Shown here: piece by piece, positions 24,736 through 36,110 of the stretch
Position numbering within the stretch: the first letter of the stretch is position 1
Layout: the number at the start of each line of letters is the position of its first letter
From: Anagrus nilaparvatae
Taxonomy: Eukaryota; Arthropoda; Insecta; Hymenoptera; Mymaridae
Length of the DNA stretch: 64,000 nt
Assembly (NCBI GenBank): GCA_022575985.1
Contig: JAKSXM010000007.1
Coordinates: forward strand, 73,841,001 to 73,905,000
Direction: 5' to 3'
The notes under the pieces: model-generated
The model's input: the letters and a program-made list of their open reading frames with translations, nothing else
The model's database searches: none
Told to the model about the DNA's origin: nothing
Translations under genes and position numbers: made by a program

Positions 24736-26616
24736 AAATATGGTTTTTTTTTAATTTTCGCCATAAAAATATAGTATAAAATGTGCATGTGAATATATAT
24801 GTAAAATTATTACGGAAAATAAAAAGTATATTATCGAATACGTGTTAGAACCGAAGACTGGTTTAGAGCAACGTAAATAGATATATGTAGAAAATTTTAT
24901 GAGTAAAGACTTAGGAAAAAGCGTTACAAACTTAGAAGGCCTCTTTCTAAAGTTTCTCTAAAAATCCCATCCAAAAACTGACATAGCTCCAGAACTCTTT
25001 GAAAATTATCGGAAAAACCTTGCGTAATGTTCTCCATTAAATCATTCATCATTATATATATAATCTGTCTATATTTTGAGTAGTGTATTTAAATAATTAC
25101 GACCTTTGTGTTGCTCTAAAATAAGAGTTTTATTTTATTTTTAACAGTTAATTAATTCTATAGTTTACATTAATCAATTATGATACATTACCTAAAATAA
25201 GAGAAACGACAATTAGGTCTATTTCTCTACATGTCGAATAAACTATCTATTTCGCTATATTTATAATATGTTTCTAATCTTACTAAATTATTTTAAACTG
25301 AAAGTCACAATAATAATTAAAGAGGCTATTACACATAGAGTCGTTACATCTCCCCTCCTCGGTCAAGAAATTGGTAACAATTTCTATGATATTATATAGA
25401 CCGACTCTCAATCCCATTTTCATAATATTTTATTACTGTGTTTATATCATATTCTTATTTGCAAAAATTGATTCATACATATTAACAATTTTCTTCATTT
25501 TAATTACTTTGATTTTATTTTTATAATTTTATTATTTTTTTTTTAATTTTAAAAAGTCTTAACTTTCATTGAAATGTTATATTGATATCTGTAAATTAAT
25601 TTTATCTATGTTTTAAATCTTTTCTTCTGCAGTCTTGATTTTTCTGATTCCTTAAGAAATCGTATTACATGTAGCAAATCTTCTACAATTATAATTTTTT
25701 TTGATTCCTTAAGAAATTTTACACTGTATGCAGCTCGTATCTTCTACAATTTTGTAATATATATGAATTAACTTATAAAGTTCAGCGGTCATTTCAAAGT
25801 AGGCTTAACTCAATGAGTTCAGAGGCCATAAAAATTATTTGACTTAACTCGTCTTGAGTTCAGAGGTCAATTTTCAATGAGGCTTAACTAACGTTAGTTC
25901 AGAGGCCATAAAAATTATTTGATGAAATTTCTATTATTATTATTATTTTAATTTTTTCTTTGCTTTTTAATTTTATTAGATTTGTAATATTTTTCTATTT
26001 ATTTAATTATTTCAAATTATTTATATATTTCCTTTTTTTTGGACTATATATTTTATTTCTCCCGTCTTATGACAAAACGTTTAACATTTTCTTCACGAAA
26101 TTTCTATTATTTATTTTTTTCTTTTTTTATTATTTAATTTTTCTTATATTTTTGAATTTATACAGTTTTTATAGTTTCTATTTTTTTTCTCCTTTTTTTA
26201 TCAAATTTCTATTATTATACCATTATTTCTATATTGTATATATTTTTTTGAATTCATCATATTTTTTTATTAATTCTATTTGAAAACAATTTTTTCTAAT
26301 GTTTTTGAAACTATTAATTTTTTATTTAGATTTTCAGTTTTTATATTTTTATAATATCTTGTGTTTTTATTCATTTACTCTGTTTTCTTTTTTTAAATAT
26401 TTGAATCTTTTAAATTTTTATTAATTCTATTTTTAATTTTTTTTTAATTTTATTTAATCTGTCATAAAATTTTTATTAATTCTATCTTCAATTCTTATGA
26501 TTATTTTTTTTTTCAATCACTTAACTCTATATTAATCTATTCTGAACTTATTTCAATATATTTGAATGTTTCAAATTTCTTTTAATGTATTTATTATTAT
26601 TATTATTATTATTTTT
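24736..26616. other. Intergenic; AT-rich, with short tandem repeats
   Basis: Holds an imperfect direct repeat at about 25645-25760 (each copy has GATTCCTTAAGAAAT then CTTCTACAATT) and the four-unit array at 25770-25924. The open frame at 25960-26283 is Phe/Tyr/Leu-rich only because of base composition. Confidence 0.4.
25770..25924 (+). repeat. Four-unit tandem repeat, each unit with a small palindrome and a DR1-like motif
   Basis: Units begin at 25770, 25807, 25846 and 25886. Each starts with a palindrome (AACTT-AAGTT, AACTCA-TGAGTT, AACTC-GAGTT, AACTAA-TTAGTT), which runs into AGTTCAG plus AGGTCA or a variant (CGGTCA, AGGCCA, AGGTCA, AGGCCA). Units 1 and 3 resemble each other in sequence, as do 2 and 4. 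AGTTCA-G-AGGTCA is the DR1 layout bound by nuclear receptors such as HNF4 or USP heterodimers; whether it is bound here is not known. Confidence 0.7.
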
Positions 26617-29271
26617 GGTTCCTCATAGAGGAACCTTTGTGATAGATGAAATTTTGATTTTTGATTTTTTGGCATATAAGCACGTTTTGGGACCTCAGGA
26701 AGCTAAAAAACCGGTTTTTAAAAAAAGTATGTATGTGTGTGTGTGCGTGTGTGTGTGTGTATGTATGTAACCGGTGAAATTTCACAACCATTATAGAATT
26801 AAGACCTAATTTTTTTTTCAAAAATTTTTTCATCAAAAAATCTCAAACTACTTTTTTTTTTTTTTAATTTGGATGTAATACCTCATTTATTTCCATGAAA
26901 GTACTTATATTTGAAAGTACGATTTTTACTCGATATCTCGAATCTGATAACTAATTTTTTGAAAATTTTTTTCTCAAAATTTTTTTCACCAAAAAATACA
27001 AAAAATACAAATTTTTTTTTTCTTTTTGGACGTAGTACCTAATTTATTTTCACGGAAGTACTAGTTTTAAGAACCTTGTTTATAGTAATTTTTTGGACCT
27101 GATACCTAATTTTTTCAAAATTTTTTTCTTAAAATTTTTGTTGCCAAAAAATACAAAAAATGCCAAAATTTTTTTTATTTTAGGACGTAATACTTAATTT
27201 TTTTCTATGAAAGTACGAATATCTGAAAATATTGCAACCGGTGATATTTCACAACCATTATGGAACTAAGACCTAATTTTTTTTTCAAAAATTTTTTCAT
27301 CAAAAAATCTTAAACTATTTTCTTTTTTTTTTTAATTTGGATGTAATACCTCATTTATTTCCACGAAAGTACTTATATTTGAAAGTATGGTTTTTACTCG
27401 ATATCTCGAATCGGATACTTAATTTTCTAAAAATTTTTTTCCTAAAATTTTTTTCACAAAAAAATACAAAAAATACAAATTTTTTTTTTCTTTTTGGACG
27501 TAGTACCTAATTTATTTTCACGGAAGTACTAGTTTTAAGAAGCTTGTTTATAGAAATTTTTTGGACCTGATACCTAATTTTTTCAAAATTTTTTTCTTAA
27601 AATTTTTGTTGCCAAAAAATACAAAAAATGCCAAAATTTTTTTTATTTTAGGACATAATACTTAATTTTTTTCTATGAAAGTACGAATATCTGAAAATAT
27701 TGTAACCGGTGATATTTCACAACCATTATGGAATTAAGACCTAATTTTTTTTTCAAAAATTTTTTCATCAAAAAATCTCAAACTACTTTTTTTTTTTTTT
27801 AATTTGGATGTAATACCTCATTTATTTCCATGAAAGTACTTATATTTGAAAGTACGATTTTTACTCGATATCTCGAATCTGATAACTAATTTTTTGAAAA
27901 TTTTTTTCTCAAAATTTTTTTCACCAAAAAATACAAAAAATACAAATTTTTTTTTTCTTTTTGGACGTAGTACCTAATTTATTTTCACGGAAGTACTAGT
28001 TTTAAGAACCTTGTTTATAGTAATTTTTTGGACCTGATACCTAATTTTTTCAAAATTTTTTTCTTAAAATTTTTGTTGCCAAAAAATACAAAAAATGCCA
28101 AAATTTTTTTTATTTTAGGACGTAATACTTAATTTTTTTCTATGAAAGTACGAATATCTGAAAATATTGCAACCGGTGATATTTCACAACCATTATGGAA
28201 CTAAGACCTAATTTTTTTTTCAAAAATTTTTTCATCAAAAAATCTTAAACTATTTTCTTTTTTTTTTTAATTTGGATGTAATACCTCATTTATTTCCACG
28301 AAAGTACTTATATTTGAAAGTATGGTTTTTACTCGATATCTCGAATCGGATACTTAATTTTCTAAAAATTTTTTTCCTAAAATTTTTTTCACAAAAAAAT
28401 ACAAAAAATACAAATTTTTTTTTTCTTTTTGGACGTAGTACCTAATTTATTTTCACGGAAGTACTAGTTTTAAGAAGCTTGTTTATAGAAATTTTTTGGA
28501 CCTGATACCTAATTTTTTCAAAATTTTTTTCTTAAAATTTTTGTTGCCAAAAAATACAAAAAATGCCAAAATTTTTTTTATTTTAGGACATAATACTTAA
28601 TTTTTTTCTATGAAAGTACGAATATCTGAAAATATTGTAACCGGTGATATTTCACAACCATTATGGAATTAAGACCTAATTTTTTTTTCAAAAATTTTTT
28701 CATCAAAAAATGTCAAACTATTTTTTTTTTTTTTTTTAATTTGGATGTAATACCTAATTTATTTCCATGAAAGTACTTATATTTGAAAGTACGATTTTTA
28801 CTCGATATCTCAAATCTGATAATTAATTTTTTTAAAATTTTTTTCCCAAAATTTTTTTCACAAAAAAATACAAAGAATACCAAATTTTTTTTTTGTTCGG
28901 ACGTAGTACCTAATTAATTTCTATGAGAGTACTAGTTTTAGAAAGCTTATTCATAGTAATTTTTTGGATCTGATACCGAATTTTTTCAAAATTTTTTTCT
29001 CAATATTAATAAAACAAAAAAATTAAAAAATCTGTAATATTGTTTTTTTTTTTAAGTGTAATACCTAGGTTATTGAAAATTTTTTTCTAAAAATTTGTTA
29101 AATAAAAAACATTAAATCACAGCAACATTTTTTTTCTTTTAAAATACGGTATTTAACTTTTTTTTATGAAATACTGATATCTCAAATTATAATTTTTATT
29201 AGATAAAATAGACCATTATAAATATTTTGCTATTGTTAATGAGGAACCATAGTGCCAATCACTTGGCAGCG
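26617..29271 (+). mobile_element. GGTTCCTCA-family element, copy B, with higher-order tandem repeats (HINE-like)
   Basis: The left end is a hairpin (GGTTCCTCATAGAGGAACC). The right end is AATGAGGAACCATAGTGCCA followed by a TGCCAA/TTGGCA stem and GCG. GGTTCCTCA and TGAGGAACC form the inverted termini. Next to the left end is a GT microsatellite (26730-26762). The interior is AT-rich tandem repeat. There is no coding capacity. Subterminal inverted repeats, a terminal stem-loop, a microsatellite and internal tandem repeats are the known layout of Helentron-associated (HINE) elements; the assignment is inference. Confidence 0.75.
26790..28730 (+). repeat. Higher-order tandem array: ~155-bp monomers, ~467-bp trimers, ~935-bp hexamers
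   Basis: The anchor CATCAAAAAATC recurs near 26831, 27299, 27769, 28231 and 28700, about 467 bases apart. Each block has three related monomers with GGATGTAATACCTCATTTAT, GGACGTAGTACCTAATTTAT and GGACGTAATACTTAATTTTT cores. Alternate blocks match best (CTCAAACTAC against CTTAAACTATTTTC), so the real unit is a dimer of trimers of about 935 bp, present twice nearly identically. Confidence 0.85.
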
Positions 29272-30145
29272 TTTTTTTAATCTATAAAACTTATTGTTTC
29301 TATTTTTTTAAAATTATTTTTATATTTAATGTACATCTTTATGTAGCTTGTCTTAAAAACGATAACATTCTTTTTACTAAATGTGTATTTTTTCTATTTT
29401 TTTAATGTTTTTCATTTTTTTTTCATTTTTTCTTTTTAATATCTTTGAATTTTAGAAAATTTGTATAACATATTAATTTTTATATCATTTTAATTTTGTC
29501 TTTATGAAATGTGTACATTATTTCTGTTTTAAATCTCCAATATTTTTTAATATATCAAATATTTATTTTTTTTAGATTTTTTTTCACTCAATACATTCTA
29601 TTAACATTCTGTTTATCTTTAATTAATCAAGTTCTATTGATCCTATTCTGATGATGAAAAAATTGTTGAACATTTTTGAATTCATCGTATTTGCATTAAT
29701 TCTATTTTAAAATTTTATTTCTCGTTTTTTTATAATATATATATATTTTTTTGTTGTTCAAATTTATAACTGTATATCTTATCTCTCTAAAAAAATGGTA
29801 TATTTTCGTTTTATGAAATTTTTAATGTTTCTATTTTTAAAGTTAATGACAAAATTTCTTATCTGTATTATCTCAAATAAAGACTATAACGTCTTCTATA
29901 CGATACAAAATTTGTATTCTTTCTATTTTTTTTTTAATTTTTGTTAATAACCTTGAAGTATTTACATTTGTATTACATTTTCATTTTATATATATGTATT
30001 TTTTTATTTTTAATTTATAAAACTTTTAGAATTTCGAATTTTAATCTATAATATTTTTGGATTTATACGGATTTATTATTATTATATATTAAAAATATGT
30101 TTATTTTTTTATTTTATTCATTTATATATTTATATTTATATATTT
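29272..30145. other. AT-rich intergenic stretch, nothing recognised
   Basis: T-rich sequence with no clear repeat or frame. Confidence 0.5.
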
Positions 30146-32050
30146 AGGCACGATCACTCTATGTATGTAATACATAGATGAAATCGTGCCTTATAAGTTT
30201 GTCAGGTCAAAAAACGGAAAAGTTTCTAAATTGTCTAATTCGTGGAGAAATTTGGTCCCCAGGTCATTCCGATGCCTCTAAATGCTTATATTGCCTTGGT
30301 ATGTGTAGGGATGTATGTTCGAGAAAGTGTATCCTCAAGATCTCAGAACCTACTCGATGAATCAAAAATCCCTTAGACCACATTTTTTGAAACCAGATCT
30401 AGTTGCAGGGTTTTCAATTTCAAGTAATTTCATCAAGTCCTTGCAGAGAAATGTTCAAAATACTGGTTTAAAATACCTAAAAATGAATTAAAAATAGTAG
30501 ATTTTTGGAACAACTCGATGAATAAAAAATCCCTTAGACCAAATTTTTTTAAATCAGATCTAGTTTCATGGTTTCCAATTTCAAGTGATTTCATCGAGTC
30601 CTTGCAGAGAAATGTCCAAAAAACTGATTTCCGTTACCTAAAAATGACCTAAAAATAGTAAACTTCTGGAACAACTCGATGAATAAAAAATCCCTTAGAC
30701 CAAATTTTTTTAAATCAGATCTAGTTTCATGGATTTCAATTTCAAGTGATTTCATCAAGTCCTTGCAGATAAATGTCCAAAAAACTGATTTCCGATAATA
30801 CCTAAAAATTAAATAAACTAGGTAATTTTCTAGAACAACTCGTTGAATAAAAAAGAAGCTTGGTTCAAAGCTTGTTTTACAGCATCTAGTTGTGCTTTCT
30901 TCAATTCAACTAAGCTTCATTCTGTTGTTGTCAGCTAATCACAAAAATACTGATTCCTGGTGCCAAAAAATGAACTTAAAAACCCTAAAAAAAGCAAATA
31001 TCAGTAATAACTAGAGAAATAAAAATAAAATTTAGTACATATACACACTTAAAATATTACTTGAAAGGATAACTTAACAAATGTATTTGGAAACATCATT
31101 TTAATCATCACTTGTAGATAAGAAATTACGTTCTTTACATAAATTAAAAAAAAATATTAAAACTTTTTATACTTATCTGGATTAAACTTTTGTTTATTTA
31201 ACTATATCAACCCAAAGAATTAAAAACATATCTGAAAAAAATAATAACAAATTTATAAACACATAGCCATTAACCTAGCGCAGTCGACTAGCAGACTAAC
31301 CCTAGACTAACCTAACTATACTACTTAAAGTCTTCTAGTTTAAATTTAAGCGCGTAATTTAAAACAACTTTTTAAACTTTTTTTACTATTTTTTTTAAAA
31401 ACGTGGATAAAAATAATAAATAATCTTATATAAACTTGTAAATTTATATTATTTTTAATTATTATTTTTATGTAAAATTTTTAAAAAGATGATACAGTAA
31501 GTTCTATTAAATTAAGTACTCAAATTTAAACTAATACTTGTTTTTCAGCAGTATTGACTTTTAATTACCTTACAATAAGCATACATTGCTGTTAACAAAT
31601 TTGTTATTATCTTTTCTCAGATAAAAATTAATATATTAAGGCACGCAGGTAGAATTTGATTTAGGTAATTAAAAAAATATTAATATATTCTTTTTAAAGA
31701 ATATGGGAAATTAAAATTATACTTTGATTTTTTTCAGAATTAAGAAAGATTAATATATATTTGAAGATTCAGATATTTTAATCAAATTTAGAAACTTAAA
31801 TTTTATATTTTCTCGGCATACTTTAGTAAATTATTATATAAGAATCTTTAGCAAACGATCTTGCTATGGTGAAAAAGAAATTAAAATAATCTAAGCCCTA
31901 TTATTTTTATTAATGCAGATAAAAACTTTTAATTAAATAATTATTTATTTATGAATACTGTAAATAATAAATAATAGTTTTCAATTTATGAGAATGTGGA
32001 TCCCATCAATGTTATTAAAGAGAAAATACTCAATAAATTTGATCGTGCCT
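30146..32050. mobile_element. Putative 1.9-kb element with 11-bp inverted ends AGGCACGATCA
   Basis: AGGCACGATCA at 30146 is repeated inverted as TGATCGTGCCT ending at 32050. The left end also folds on itself: GGCACGAT pairs ATCGTGCC at 30183-30190, with an inner CTATGTAT/ATACATAG stem. Inside lies the 161-bp tandem array. No obvious target duplication and no transposase frame, so the limits are tentative. Confidence 0.5.
30353..30999 (+). repeat. Tandem repeat, about 161 bp, three units plus a diverged fourth
   Basis: The marker AACTCGATGAATAAAAAATC recurs with starts near 30353, 30514, 30675 and 30839. Each unit contains CCAGATCTAGTT or CAGATCTAGTTTCATGG, TTTCATC(A/G)AGTCCTTGCAG and CCTAAAAATGA. 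The fourth unit diverges after the marker. Confidence 0.85.
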
Positions 32051-32424
32051 GAAATAAAAAAGCCTTAGCTTTTTTATAATTCTTTGCGATTTTTATATAT
32101 ATATTTCTTTTTATTCTATTGAATTTATTAAAAAATTTTATTAATTATATTTTTTTTTATTAAGCAAATTCTATTATATTTAGTAACTTTAATTTTTTAT
32201 ATTTTTAATTTTATAAATATTACATTTCTATGTATGAATATGTCATCTGTTTCTTTACAAAATTTTTATTATTTTTTTTTTTTTCTTCTCAATATTGTAT
32301 TTTTTTATCTATCTTATTTTATAATAAAGTGTATAAAACTCACTTTCAAAAAATTTAAATTGAATTTTCATGTTCTCTTTTTTTTTATTTTTTTTTGTAA
32401 AATTTATATTATTTCTATTTCTAA

Positions 32425-32780
32425 TTTCAAGTTTTGGAAGACGGCTTAATTCTAATATACCTTTATCGGTAAATTTATTATCTAAATTATAAATTAATAA
32501 AGTTTCTAGTTTTTTGCATGGAGGAATATATGAAAAGAAATCATCATCTAAAATTTTTTCTTCTATTAAAAGATCTTTAAGATTCGTTAATCCGGAAAAG
32601 CTTTTTGAGTTAGGAAACTCAATTAAATAATTCATTAAGGACAAAGAGGTCAAATTTTGACAAGAAGCAAAAGCTTCTAAATGTGTTTTATCAAAGTTAT
32701 AACTTTCAAAATATATATAAATATCTTTTAAATTACAATATTTTGGTAGATTATATAAGTTAGATGAAGTAACAACCCGA
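32425..32780 (-). pseudogene. F-box/LRR relic A: internal LRR fragment
   Basis: The frame reads NLPKYCNLKDIY, HLEAFASCQNLTSLSL, CKKLETLL and NKFTDKGILELSRLPKLE, matching residues around 295-410 of the intact gene at 40503-42020. The F-box, N-terminal LRRs and C-terminus are missing. Upstream homology stops at about 32780, next to the GC-rich hairpin at 32796-32865. Downstream it stops after LPKLE, and the open frame continues into AT-rich unrelated DNA to 32309. The frame is open but too truncated to be a working F-box protein. Confidence 0.8.
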
Positions 32781-32795
32781 ACGAACAAGTCAGGC

Positions 32796-32865
32796 GGATT
32801 GCCACCATAAGTCGGAGGCCCGCCGGAGTGCCACCGACGGGCCGCGTGACTTATGGTGGCAATCC
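32796..32865. repeat. GC-rich perfect hairpin, 18-bp arms
   Basis: GGATTGCCACCATAAGTC (32796-32813) is exactly inverted at 32848-32865. The 34-base interior holds a second stem, GGCCCG with CGGGCC. The GC content is far above the surroundings. It marks the edge of LRR relic A and abuts the sequence duplicated at 36775. Confidence 0.9.
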
Positions 32866-32872
32866 TTCGTAG

Positions 32873-33740
32873 AATGAAGTGTAAAAGTTTAGCCTGGTTT
32901 TAAGAGAATAAACCAGGTGACTTTTTAAAACCAGCGAGTTTTCGGTTCGTACAATTGATCCTTGGCCAGAAGTCTAGAAATTCGTTATCTCGGTGGCAAA
33001 TAGTGAATTCGAAGCCGATCGAGTAGTTTCAAAAAAATTACCAAAATTCTTTATATAGGCTGCCTACCTAAAGAGGCTCTATTTGAATAAAGTATCTTTT
33101 TATTTAACTTTTACGAAAAAACACCCAAAATTCAATAAAATTAACATTAATTAATTTAGCCTATTTTTTGTTTCCACTTTCTATATATACTGCTAATAAA
33201 CTGAAGTAAAAAAAGGTTTAAAAAAAAATTAAGAAAAAAACTAAAGGATTTGTGAGAATTATTTGTAAAATTTATTAAACTTATTTTTACAAATTATGAT
33301 ATTTTTCAGAAATTCACTTATAAGGAGTTTTACAAGAAAGAATATGAAATGTTTAAAAAAAAAAAATTTATAATTATAATTATTATTAAAAGTTTTTATT
33401 TTAATGACAGTTTATCATAATACATTAGTTTACAAAAGAGATTGCTTGTATTTGCTATAATTAAATTTTTATGAAATTAAATATATTCAAGTTCAACGTA
33501 TGGTGAATTATATTTTTCCTTAGCTTCATCAAAATCAATTTGACCTTCATCAACAGTTATAACCAAGACTTTATTTTTATGGATATTTTTCTCATCGAAA
33601 GCAAATTCAATTAATTAACCAGTAACATTCTCACAAACAGCAATTTTAAGTATTTTAAGAACGCTTGAATTTTTTATTAATTTGCATAATCCTTCATCTT
33701 TTATATTAGGACTTTGGATTTTTAACAATTGTGCTAATAT
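32873..33740. repeat. Segmental duplication, copy 1 (partner 36775-37630)
   Basis: Both copies run from AAGTGTAAAAGTTTAGCCTG through AACCAGCGAGTTTTC, GTACAATTGATCCTTGGCCA and GGCTCTATTTGAATAAA, through the LRR gene 3' flank (ATTTTAATGACAGTTTATCA) into the LRR C-terminus. So a block of gene end plus downstream DNA was duplicated in direct orientation, about 3.9 kb apart. Confidence 0.8.
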
Positions 33741-33747
33741 TTTGGCA
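33477..33747 (-). pseudogene. F-box/LRR relic B: C-terminal fragment with a nonsense codon
   Basis: The frame encodes NIKDEGLCKLIKNSSV, then NVTG followed by a stop (33615-33617) where the intact gene has Lys (NVTGKLIEF), then LIEFAFDEKNIHKNKVL, DFDEAKEKYNSPYVEL and EYI before the normal stop at 33477-33479. One extra Glu codon is present in DEAKEKY. Upstream it ends at the element at 33748-34076, and no LRR sequence follows beyond it. It is a dead copy. Confidence 0.9.
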
Positions 33748-34076
33748 CACAGTAAAAAATAATGAACACAATTTCACTAACGTTTAGTAATTTTACTATT
33801 TCGTAGTAATATTACTGCAAGTGTAGTAACTTTACTATAAATTGTAGTTATTTTACTACACTTGTAGTAAATTTAAAATTTATTGAAATTTCGCCTAGAC
33901 ACCCACGGTAGAGCATTTTGGTTGAATATTTAACCAAGTGATTAAAAAGCAGCTCTACTACTAGTAGTAAAATTACTACAAATCGTAAAAAATTTACTAT
34001 TTTTGTAGTAATATTACTAAATCATAGTAAAATTACGAAACTGTAGTAATATTGTATTCGTTATTTTTTACTGTGC
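33748..34076. mobile_element. CAC(A/T)GT-family element, short copy, 2-bp CA duplication
   Basis: The ends are CACAGTAAAAAATAATGAAC and the near-inverse ending CGTTATTTTTTACTGTG, flanked by CA on each side. Both arms carry GTAGTAA and TTACTA motifs as in the 1.95 kb palindrome. The centre (33880-33950) is unrelated sequence. Its left edge cuts LRR relic B. Confidence 0.85.
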
Positions 34077-34534
34077 AAGAAAGGATTTTCCATTGATTTC
34101 GACATTAATCTTGACCGAAAATTCAGAAAAAAATTATTCGCGATACCCTTTGATGTTCGGGGTCAAATACCTCATACACCAGTCAAAAAAAAATTTGTAA
34201 TTTAAATTATTAAATAAGTAGTACATTTTTAACTAAGCGAGCAAAAAAATAATGGCTTAGATTGTATCTTAATTACTATCTGAGGTGAAGCCAAGCCTTC
34301 TTTGGGTGGTAAAAAACTTTCTGGGGATTTTTATTTTGTTTCCAAAAAATATTAATCATATTAAAGAGAGAGGATTGCGTATTTTTTGAAATACGATGAA
34401 ATTTAATAATATAGAAAATATTAAATAATATTTGTTTATTCTGCATATCTTCACTCAGACTATTCATTATTTATAATGACTTACTAGTTTACTTTAATAC
34501 CTAATAATTACTTTTTTCACGTTACACAACTCTA

Positions 34535-35093
34535 TTGCTAATTGAGCCTACTTTTGGTACCCCAGTAAGGTTTTCAGGGTCGCTGATCACTATTTTGAAG
34601 ACTGATTTTTAAAAATCAAATTGGTGGACTCAAAATGACGTATTTATAACCACAGAAATAGCAATTTATGCTGTTTTATGCATATTTACGTTGTCTTAAG
34701 TTTTTGGATAAGTTATCGCGATTTTGAGGTCATATTTTTAATTATCTGATTATTAAAAATCTGACCTCAGGTTTGTGATCACCGATCCCAAAAACTTATA
34801 TTGCAAAACGTTAAAATGCTTAAAATAGCATTTATTGCCGATTATGAGGTTAGGAATCCACCATTTTTAGCCCGCTATTTTGATAATTAATAATATGATC
34901 TTAGAATCGTGACAACTAGTCCAAAAAACTTACTAGACAACGTAAAAATGCTTAAAACAGTAAAAATAGCCGTTTCTGAGGTTTGGAATACGCCATTTTG
35001 AGTCCATTATTTTGATTTTTAAAAATCTGTCTCAAAATTGTCAGCGACCCCGGAAAACCTTACTAGGGTACCAAAATTAGGCTCAATTAGCAA
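34535..35093. mobile_element. Inverted-repeat element, ends TTGCTAATTGAGCCTA
   Basis: TTGCTAATTGAGCCTACTTT with GGTACCCCAGTAAGGTTTTC is repeated inverted at 35040-35093 with a few mismatches. The interior holds imperfectly repeated blocks (AAAATC, GATCACCGATCCCAAAAACT, GACTCAAAATG). Its AGGGTCGCTGATCA subterminal motif recurs in the repeat region at 47510-48490 and 50455-50770. Confidence 0.75.
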
Positions 35094-36110
35094 TTGTTTT
35101 AAAAATTTACCTATCTTGCTAAATTTTTGCCAATTTTTCATGATATAGCGTTCATTACTCAAAACTGACCATCCGAAAATGGACGAAACCTTCAAAATCG
35201 GTTTCAGTGACCAAAAATAAATAAGTTTCACTGAGGTGGATCCATTCTCATTTTGGTAAAATTTTTAGATGCATTTAATTAACATTGTTGGCGCCTTAAC
35301 TATATAATTAATTTAACTGTAAATAAGAATTAATATAAAGAATGAATATAGTTAATTATAAATAATTAATTATATAGATAAGTTAGGAAAGTTCATTGCC
35401 GCTGCTTAACTGAACTGTTATTATTCATTTTTTTAGGTTTTTCAATATTGGCCCTCGTGAAAAATTATGGTAGCAAGTAATAAAGGAATATTTGCATTCA
35501 GTTACCATTTAGTTATATTTTTGGATCGAAATTAGCACGATTTTTCCTCGCAGTTTCACCTGAATAAGGAAATATTCCTTGCTTCTATTCAATATGTAAT
35601 ATTCTTCTATTAATTTTGTTAAATATGGAAATTAGTTTTAAAAACAATTTAAACACGGGCTATGACAGAATCTATTATCTTTGTTAATATTTATCGACAT
35701 GGTATCACTGCAATTATAAATATTTGCTCATGTATTTTTTTTAAATCAATTTTAAATTTATTGTTAGCAATTATAACCCATGCTGAGCTTTCAGTTTTTT
35801 ATAAAATAAATTTTTTTTGCCTCAAATTTTAGGTAATCGTATGTTACAGCTCGGTACGAAGCGTTTTTTTTAAAATAATTAACCAATTTTTTTATTAATA
35901 CAAAAAACTGTACTTGTGACGCGTCAGTTACGCAAACTCCGGTCGCCTCTTAAAGGATTTGCCGAGTTTCACGAAGTAGTGGTAGGGTTTTTTGCCTAAT
36001 TTGCAAAGTATCTAGGTAGGTGCCAAAAAATAAATCCCTAAAGAAAACAGATCATTGTTTTAGCGCGTAATAAAAATCAAATATCAAATAAATAGACAAG
36101 CAGCTCATAA
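35094..36110. other. Intergenic, nothing recognised
   Basis: AT-rich with no supported gene or repeat. Confidence 0.45.

Noticed and set aside
25960..26283. 107-residue Phe/Tyr/Leu-rich frame resembling a membrane protein
   Set aside because: Composition follows from T-rich DNA; no conserved pattern.
31280..31320. CCTAA-like motifs suggesting telomeric TTAGG repeats (also near 51720)
   Set aside because: Only a few irregular motifs such as ACTAACCTAA, not a tandem array.
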